Positions 1 to 5,030 of a DNA stretch of 5,030 bases are shown piece by piece (position 1 is the stretch's first letter; each line of letters starts with the position of its first letter). The stretch is taken from assembly GCA_964533265.1 (NCBI GenBank), contig CAZHJW010000169.1:1-5030 (forward strand), given 5' to 3'. The stretch comes from UBA1100 sp964533265 (GTDB lineage: Bacteria; Verrucomicrobiota; Verrucomicrobiia; Limisphaerales; UBA1100). Position numbers and translations under genes: made by a program. Below the pieces are notes generated by a model, which worked only from the letters and a program-made list of their open reading frames with translations, was not told where the DNA came from and searched no databases.

Positions 1-706
1 ACCCGGCCAACAACCCGGCCAACAACCCGGCCAACAACCCGGCCAACAACCCGGCCAAGAACCCGGAGAGCAGCCCAATCTCGAACAGTTTGGTCAAGAG
101 CAGGGAGAATTGCTGGAGGCTGCACAGGCTGCACAGGCCGCACAGGCTGCTCTTGAGGCAGCGGCTCCGTTGGAAAATGCCTCTGAATTGATTGAACCTT
201 TGGCGGCTGGTTTGGAAGGTCAATTACCCCCTCCAGCACAGGAGGCGTTTGACCAAGCCGTGGGAGAATTAGCCGAAGCAATAGAGCAGGCTATGGCCAA
301 TAACGCAGTGCCCTCCCAACAGGCGTCTCAGCAGGCTCAACAGGCTCTCGCACAGGCTGCTGCCGCACTTTCGATGGCACAACAAGGTCAACCCGGTCAG
401 CAAGCGGGCCAACAACCAGGTCAACAACCGGGTCAACAACCGGGTCAACAACCGGGTCAACAACCGGGTCAACAGCCCGGGCAAGGCCAGCCCAGTGAAC
501 AGGGTGATGGCAAAATCGGTAATTGGGAAGGGCCTGGGGGCAAGGAAGGTAAGTTGGGATCTACAGACGGCTTGGGGGATCGCTTAAACCTTCCGCAACG
601 TGAGCGCGAGGCCTTGTTGCAATCTTCCAAATCCAAGACGCCGCAGGAGTACAGCACGCTGGTAGAACAATTCCTAAAGCGTCTCTCAGATAGCCGGAAG
701 AAATAA
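1..706 (+). CDS. C-terminal part of a Gln/Ala/Pro/Gly-rich, DUF4175-like protein (5' partial)
   Basis: The frame is open from the window edge (first full codon at 2) to TAA at 704-706, giving 234 visible residues; the true start lies upstream. The TTG at 110 is an internal Leu codon, not a start, because the repeat upstream is in the same frame. Order of parts: a PGQQ tract (visible residues 1-20), an acidic linker, an Ala/Gln-rich helical stretch with AAQ repeats (about 37-125), a second PGQQ tract (about 131-162), a Gly/Lys linker, then a compact charged helical tail (about 195-234) containing LNLPQREREALLQ and a Tyr/Leu amphipathic helix. From family knowledge, this tail and Gln/Pro/Gly-rich region resemble the C-termini of large DUF4175-like membrane proteins of planctomycetes and verrucomicrobia; the diagnostic N-terminal part is not in the window. 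No Cys is visible. It is the first gene of the set, 18 bases before the toroid gene. The coding call is firm; the family name is moderate. Confidence 0.85.
   Translation, partial: PGQQPGQQPGQQPGQQPGQEPGEQPNLEQFGQEQGELLEAAQAAQAAQAALEAAAPLENASELIEPLAAGLEGQLPPPAQEAFDQAVGELAEAIEQAMANNAVPSQQASQQAQQALAQAAAALSMAQQGQPGQQAGQQPGQQPGQQPGQQPGQQPGQQPGQGQPSEQGDGKIGNWEGPGGKEGKLGSTDGLGDRLNLPQREREALLQSSKSKTPQEYSTLVEQFLKRLSDSRKK
2..61 (+). repeat. In-frame 12-bp tandem repeat encoding PGQQ (tract 1)
   Basis: There are four perfect copies of CCC GGC CAA CAA at 2-13, 14-25, 26-37 and 38-49, then a fifth with one change (CAA to GAA) at 50-61. The array runs off the left edge, so the copy number is a minimum. Because the unit is 12 bp, copy-number change by slippage or recombination keeps the frame. 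The peptide is a flexible hydrophilic spacer. Confidence 0.95.
119..145 (+). repeat. 9-bp tandem repeat encoding Ala-Ala-Gln
   Basis: Three tandem copies of GCT GCA CAG (the third begins GCC) encode an AAQAAQAAQ run. This opens the Ala/Gln-rich segment of the partial protein and probably forms a helix. Similar but degenerate Gln/Ala codon runs recur at about 320-360. Confidence 0.75.
392..487 (+). repeat. In-frame 12-bp tandem repeat encoding PGQQ (tract 2)
   Basis: The core has four perfect copies of GGT CAA CAA CCG at 419-430, 431-442, 443-454 and 455-466. Diverged copies flank it on the left (392-418, with one Ala in place of Pro) and right (467-487). The peptide is the same as in tract 1, but the Gly and Pro codons differ (GGT/CCG here, GGC/CCC there). 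Each tract has therefore been homogenised separately. Confidence 0.95.
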
Positions 707-713
707 TTTATTT

Positions 714-718
714 AGGGA
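714..718 (+). promoter_or_regulatory. Ribosome binding site for the toroid gene
   Basis: AGGGA lies six bases before the GTG at 725, in the 18-base spacer after the preceding stop. It supports the GTG start: the first in-frame ATG is at residue 51, which would remove the signal peptide and the start of the first repeat. Confidence 0.6.
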
Positions 719-724
719 AAAGTT

Positions 725-1765
725 GTGATTCGTTTTATTTGTTTCAGTCTTTTTTTATCTGCAATCGTTTGGCTGCCTGCAGCGGCACCTGGAACCAAGG
801 CTAAGCCGCGGCCTCGCGATAATGTTAAGGTTTCCAAAACCCATGAAAAGTATATTGAGGGAGCTCTGAAATATATGGCTTCCAAGCAGAAGCCAGACGG
901 ATCATGGGGTGAAAGCTCCGAAGAGCGGCGTCATCCTGACGCAATTACCGGTTACACGCTTATAGCCTTTCAAGCGGCGGGCAATCTACCCAACGAAGGG
1001 CCGTATGGTAAAGTAGTGAAGAAAGGAATGGATTACCTCCTTAATCGAATTGGACCTGATGGCATCTATGGTAATCGAGCCAGTGGCCAATACATGTATG
1101 CGCACGGGATAGCGACAATTGCCTTGGCTGAGCTTTATGGGCAGACGCAATCACCAGCCATTCGCGCCAAGCTGGATCGGGCAATCAAGTTAATTATCGC
1201 CAGCCAAAACAGTCAGGGAGGGTGGCGGTATCGCCCGGTGGTGCGTGACGCGGATATTTCTGTCACTGTGTTGCAGGTGGTAGCGCTGCGTGCGGCAAAA
1301 AATTCTGGCATCGATGTTCCTCAGCGAACAATCGACAACGCAGTTAAATATGTGAAGGCATGTAATCATGCCAGTTCGGGTGGTTTTAGCTATCAGCCCG
1401 GTTCATCCCCAGGTTTTGCGCGTACAGCGGCAGCAATTTATTCGCTTCAAGTTTGTGGGTTGTATGATGATCCGATGGTGCTTAAAGGGTCGAAATATCT
1501 AATTGCCAACCATCGTACGGGTCAGGAATGGTATGTATACGGCAGTTTCTATGCTGCTCCGGCTCAATACATGATTGGAGGAGACACTTGGGAAAAATGG
1601 TATAAAGCAGTCTCAGCAACTGTGACTAAAAGTATTCGTAAGGAAGGGAATTATTACCGGTGGGATTCCAATGGGCGTGGTGGCGTGGGCCCGATCTTTA
1701 CCACAGCTGTTTTCACAACAATGCTGGCAATGCCTTATCATTATCTGCCACTTTATCAGCGTTGA
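725..1765 (+). CDS. Exported prenyltransferase/squalene-oxidase repeat (alpha-alpha toroid) protein
   Basis: This is a complete 346-residue protein with a GTG start chosen for the AGGGA site and the signal peptide. Residues 1-21 are a signal peptide (basic start, hydrophobic core, cleavage likely near the Ala triplet at 19-21), so it should be exported. The mature part has repeated helix pairs with QW-like signatures: KQKPDGSWG (54-62), RIGPDGIYG (108-116), ASQNSQGGWRY (159-169), CNHASSGGFSY (213-223) and a diverged fifth near 254-262. This is the fold shared by terpene cyclases and protein prenyltransferases. The place where cyclases carry DxDD reads RDADIS (174-179), so the acid motif is incomplete and enzymatic cyclisation is unlikely. 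A binding or scaffold role is an inference. The C-terminus (PYHYLPLYQR) is typical of the PVC-type family. Two cysteines (213, 244) remain in the mature protein. It ends 6 bases before the next gene. The fold is sure; the function is unknown. Confidence 0.9.
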   Translation: MIRFICFSLFLSAIVWLPAAAPGTKAKPRPRDNVKVSKTHEKYIEGALKYMASKQKPDGSWGESSEERRHPDAITGYTLIAFQAAGNLPNEGPYGKVVKKGMDYLLNRIGPDGIYGNRASGQYMYAHGIATIALAELYGQTQSPAIRAKLDRAIKLIIASQNSQGGWRYRPVVRDADISVTVLQVVALRAAKNSGIDVPQRTIDNAVKYVKACNHASSGGFSYQPGSSPGFARTAAAIYSLQVCGLYDDPMVLKGSKYLIANHRTGQEWYVYGSFYAAPAQYMIGGDTWEKWYKAVSATVTKSIRKEGNYYRWDSNGRGGVGPIFTTAVFTTMLAMPYHYLPLYQR

Positions 1766-1771
1766 GTTTTC

Positions 1772-3093
1772 ATGCTCAAATTCGCCGTTATTGCTTATTG
1801 GTTCTCAGCAGGGCTTTTCCTTCTAACAGCAGCAACGGTACACACTCGGGCCGGTCATCTTATTTCGGGCAATCTCGAAAAGATTGGGACCGATGGAGTT
1901 CGTACAGCCGGTAAGAATCTCAAGTGGGAAAATATAGCCCGGGTCTGGATCAACCCCGCTCCTGCTGGGCGTGTGGGTTTGAGTGATGTTCTTACACGTA
2001 TCTGGAGAGGGAATCATAAAATATTTCCAGATGAAACTTCATTGGATCCCAGTTCCGTAGATACGGTTCGTCGGCACTACCTTACAGTTCGTCGATTGGG
2101 TAATACTCCTGGTGCGATTTTATTTGAAGGTAAACTGAATACGACTCATTCCGGTACGTACCATTTTAGATTGGGTTCAGATGATGGAGCACGTTTTTTT
2201 GTAGGGGGCAAAGAGATTTTAACAACGCCTTCTGAGTACTCCTTCAGGAGGGCCACTAAATCCATTCGGCTTGACGCCGGGGAACATTTATTTCGACTTG
2301 AGTATTTGAATCTAGCCAGTTACGCGCTCCTCGAGCTGGAATGGAGTGGCCCAAGTCTGCCGTGGTCGCCCCTTGGAGCGGTGATAGACTGGCCGCTTCC
2401 TCAGGCACCTCCGGCCATTCCTGCGGCCGGAGCTTTGGCATGGAATGGGAGCTACATTGCGCACCCTGTAGAATCATTAACAGGAAGTAGTGTTCGCTTT
2501 GTGGGGAAACCGGCAGGAATTCGTCTTTCGACTGTCAACGCCTCCGCGATTTTCTTCCATCCGCTTTCCTTGCCGATGGCGGACCGAATTCGTTCTGGAA
2601 AGGTCGGGAGGGAAGGAGTTCTGTTGGTTGGAGGCGATTTCTTGGAAGGGGAGATTCTTTCCATTAAGGACAATGTTATTACCCTTCAAACCCTTCTGTT
2701 TGGTTCTCGAAAATATCAAGGGGGTTCTCAAGCCGCTGCCGTTTTTCTCCAAAAACCAGCCAAAGAAAGGAAACAGTGGATAGTTCGTACACTACTGGGC
2801 ACGGAGATTCGGGTTCGTAAGTTAGAATGGGATGGTTCCACCTTAGTGGTCAACCAGACTCCTTTCCGCAAGTTGCGGCTCAAGATTGGGGAGATTCGTG
2901 AGATTGCATATCTGGATGAACCCAATGTCCTCGAGAGGGCGTGGGCGACTTGGGCGTCGATGGATACGCAACATAAACGACAGACAATCGCCGGGCAGAG
3001 TAGTTTCGACAGGACCTTCAAGGTGCGCTCTGAGGCCAAAGTTTATTTGGCGCAACTGGATGAAAAATGGCGTCGACTCGAGAGTGAGCATGC
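1772..3093 (+). CDS. Secreted PA14-domain protein with Sm-like beta modules (N-terminal part, cut by gap)
   Basis: The ATG at 1772 lies 6 bases after the previous stop; no good ribosome site is visible, so translation may be coupled. The frame stays open for 440 residues until the N run. Residues 1-27 form a signal peptide with possible cleavage after Ala27. A short beta module follows (about 28-60, GNLEKIG...LKWENIARV). Then comes a PA14 domain (about 70-195) with the characteristic SGTYHFRLGSDDGARFFVGG core and a closing RLDAGEHLFRLEY strand pair. Two more modules sit at about 280-327 (GDFLEGEILSI...) and 335-382. They resemble the Sm-like barrels repeated in verrucomicrobial PA14 proteins. 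From about 383 the sequence turns charged and helical, leading into the coiled coil beyond the gap. PA14 domains usually bind carbohydrates or sit in adhesins, toxins and glycosidases; no catalytic domain is seen here. It is probably the same gene as the piece after the gap. There is no Cys. Confidence 0.88.
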
Positions 3094-3193
3094 NNNNNNN
3101 NNNNNNNNNNNNNNNNNNNNNNNNNNNNNNNNNNNNNNNNNNNNNNNNNNNNNNNNNNNNNNNNNNNNNNNNNNNNNNNNNNNNNNNNNNNNN
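3094..3193. other. Assembly gap (100 N)
   Basis: The run is exactly 100 N, the conventional placeholder for a gap of unknown length, so frame relations across it carry no meaning. The left side ends in GCATGC and the right side begins ATGCGGC, sharing ATGC. Merging on that overlap leaves one continuous reading frame through both sides, so the true gap may be zero or negative in length. Confidence 0.97.
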
Positions 3194-4926
3194 ATGCGGC
3201 AGATCGTAATGCAGATCTTACCAAGGCGCGGGCCAATTTTAAGGGCGACTTCAGGCCGGTTCAAATTTACGCGACAGTAACTCGAACTCGCAAGGCACGG
3301 GAGTTCTCAGAGAGCCGAAGGAATCGCTCGCGTGATTATCTCAACCAGTATACCCCTTCCCGTGATGATGCACGCCGTCGTCGGGATGAAGCCAAGCGCC
3401 GCGTAGCCGCTGCTGTGGGGCAACGAGATGCCCGGGCAAGGGTATTACAGCAAGCGCTAACACAAGAGGTCAGCATCCTGCGCGCCAGATTGAATCCAGT
3501 AGAGAAAAAAGTGCTCGATCTTCGCGCTGATCATATGTCTAAGGCTGTGGTCTATCACGAGTTGATAGGAAAGGAAGCAGCTATTGACCAGACGCGGTTG
3601 GATGCTTTAAGTGAATTGCAATCGGTCGATCGCTATGTCCGCGACTTGGAAGGGCAGTTACGTGGGGCTCAAGGTAAATTGCGTCAGGACGAACAAAAAA
3701 AGACGAATGCCACCCGTGATCAACTCAAGCGCCGAGACGCACTTGAGGCTGCACGGCGAACCCTTCATGAATTTGTGGATAAACAGGAGTTTCCCGCCCG
3801 TCAAAAACTCAATGCCATCAAGAGCCGGCACGATCAATTAGCAGAACAAGTCAAAAAGGCACCGGACGACAAGGCCTTATCCGGGCGTTTGAAGCAGGAA
3901 CAGGAACAATTGGCCCGCAGCTTGGCGGAGTTGACGGCCCTTCGGGGTAAATTGGGTGGAGTGATTGGTCAATATCAGTCCAAGCAAAATGATTTCGCGA
4001 ACCACCAAAGCACCTCAGGCGGCATGGAGGATGAATGGAAAAGAACTCAGGGGGACATTAAATTGCTGGAAAAATTTCTTGCGAATAAAAAAGTTCGGCA
4101 GACTGGTCTGCGCAAAATTACCGGGGACCTGACGCGGCAACGCACCGATCGAATTAATCGCACTAATCAAGCGAAAGGTGAAATGGATCGTGCATTAAAC
4201 GCTTTAAATCAGGCCTTAGGCGAACACGGTCGGCGTATTGGAGAATACGGCACAGCAATCAACCGCCGTTTTGAGGCAGCTCGAAATCTTGAGGATGGCG
4301 AAAACACGTTGAACCGTGAGAAACATTCTCTCGTTCAGGAAGAAGCTTTGGTGAGGTTGCGAGATAAGGAATGGAATCGTCGGGATCAGGTGTTCAAGGC
4401 AGGGCAGGCGGCATTTGTCGCAGCCGAGCGTACATTTAAAAAGGCGGAAGTTGCTAAGGCAGGATTAAAGAAGCCTTTGGATGAGGATCAAAGCAAGCTG
4501 CTGGGTCCGCTGGAGGGCTGGTTGCAGGCTCAGGAGCAGGTAGTGCATTTCCGGCAGGAAACGGTCATAGAGGAGGACAAGTTGAAAGGTGAATTGGCTG
4601 TGGAGCATTTACGGTGGATACCATCCATTGCCGCCCGCGAAGCAGCGTTGAAACGGATAGCAGCTGAGGAAAAGACTGCGACTAATAAGTTCATCGATGA
4701 CGCGAAGCAAAAAGAAGAACTGACCAAGGCCCTCAAGGTGTCAGAAGCAGCCGATAAAGCTCAGTTGCTACGGCAGTCTGAGGCGATCAAGAGTTTGGCC
4801 GATGCCAGTAACAGTTTGCGAGACGCGCGTTCTCGGATGGGAAGCAAGCAGCGGGAATGGTTGGAAGCGGCATTTCAGCATGAGCGTTACCGCATTCAAA
4901 AGCGGGCTGTGCTGGGATTTGAATGA
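3194..4926 (+). CDS. Long coiled-coil protein, probably the C-terminal part of the PA14 protein (5' end in gap)
   Basis: The first full codon is at 3196 and the frame is open to TGA at 4924-4926, giving 576 visible residues. The GTG at 3415 is unlikely to be the start because 73 sense codons of similar composition precede it in frame. The short ATG frame at 3194-3280 is spurious. The sequence is almost entirely Lys/Arg/Glu/Asp/Gln/Ala/Leu with heptad-like spacing: a long helical coiled coil with breaks near LGGVIGQY (about 3952), STSGGM (about 4009) and LLGPLEG (about 4498). The start is Arg-rich (around 3364-3405). No Cys, catalytic motif, Walker box or membrane segment is seen, so it is not an SMC- or Rad50-type ATPase as far as visible. 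If joined to the PA14 part, the protein has about 1016 residues and is exported, with a globular head and a long rod. The rod fold is sure; the role is unknown. Confidence 0.88.
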
Positions 4927-4980
4927 CCGAGAAAAAGATATTGACCAGATTGTGCTGGTTCTGGACTACTTGCCCCGGTC

Positions 4981-5030
<50 letters not shown>

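Noticed and set aside
2..61. Tandem repeats as a CRISPR array
   Set aside because: Contiguous 12-bp in-frame coding units without spacers; a coding minisatellite.
110..112. TTG as the start of the first gene
   Set aside because: The frame is open to the left edge and encodes the same PGQQ repeat upstream, so this is an internal Leu codon.
269..484. Minus-strand Leu/Thr-rich frame opposite the second repeat tract
   Set aside because: It is the mirror image of the PGQQ repeat and has no independent support as a gene.
3194..3280. ATG-initiated continuation of the PA14 frame after the gap
   Set aside because: The frame across 100 placeholder N is arbitrary. This stretch is a short unlike-coiled-coil peptide that stops at 3280, while another frame is open for 576 codons.
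3415..3417. GTG as the start of the coiled-coil gene
   Set aside because: The frame extends upstream to the gap with matching composition, and there is no convincing ribosome site before it.
4943..4960. Inverted repeat ACCAG/CTGGT with a 6-base loop after the last coding gene, as a terminator
   Set aside because: The stem is only 5-6 bp and no T-run follows; too weak to call.
4941..4970. TTGACC as a -35 box for the tRNA promoter
   Set aside because: The hexamer and its distance fit, but no acceptable -10 element is found at 16-18 bases.

Overview
The window looks like accessory or structural coding sequence from a PVC-superphylum bacterium (Verrucomicrobiota or Planctomycetota). No rRNA or phylogenetic marker gene is visible. 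The assignment rests on three things: a Gln/Pro/Gly-rich protein ending in an 'LPxREREALLQ' module, a secreted prenyltransferase/squalene-oxidase-repeat protein ending in 'PYxYLPLYQR', and a secreted PA14-domain protein with Sm-like beta modules. This combination is familiar from those phyla and uncommon elsewhere. Base composition is roughly balanced and codon use appears similar throughout, so there is no obvious sign of recent transfer.

Layout, all on the + strand. (1) 1-706: 3' end of a large low-complexity protein, probably the C-terminus of a DUF4175-like membrane/periplasmic protein, with two separate Pro-Gly-Gln-Gln tandem-repeat tracts. (2) 725-1765: an exported alpha-alpha toroid protein (prenyltransferase/squalene-oxidase repeats) without a recognisable cyclase active site. 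(3) 1772-3093: start of a secreted protein with an Sm-like module, a PA14 domain and two more Sm-like modules. (4) 3094-3193: exactly 100 N, an assembly gap of unknown true size. (5) 3194-4926: a long cysteine-free coiled-coil region whose start is lost in the gap. The bases on either side share ATGC; collapsing on that overlap joins parts 3 and 5 in frame as one protein of about 1016 residues. (6) 4927-4980: short spacer. (7) 4981-5030: first two thirds of a tRNA-Lys(CTT), cut by the window end.

The three protein genes are separated by only 18 and 6 bases and very probably form one operon. All three products appear to act outside the cytoplasm: two have N-terminal signal peptides, and the first resembles the soluble tail of a membrane protein. 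In PVC genomes such genes often sit downstream of MoxR ATPase, DUF58 and von Willebrand factor A (Bat-like) genes. That would predict a MoxR/Bat-type cluster to the left of this window, which cannot be checked here. The function of the set is unknown. The coiled-coil PA14 protein is the least described part and the best candidate for something new.
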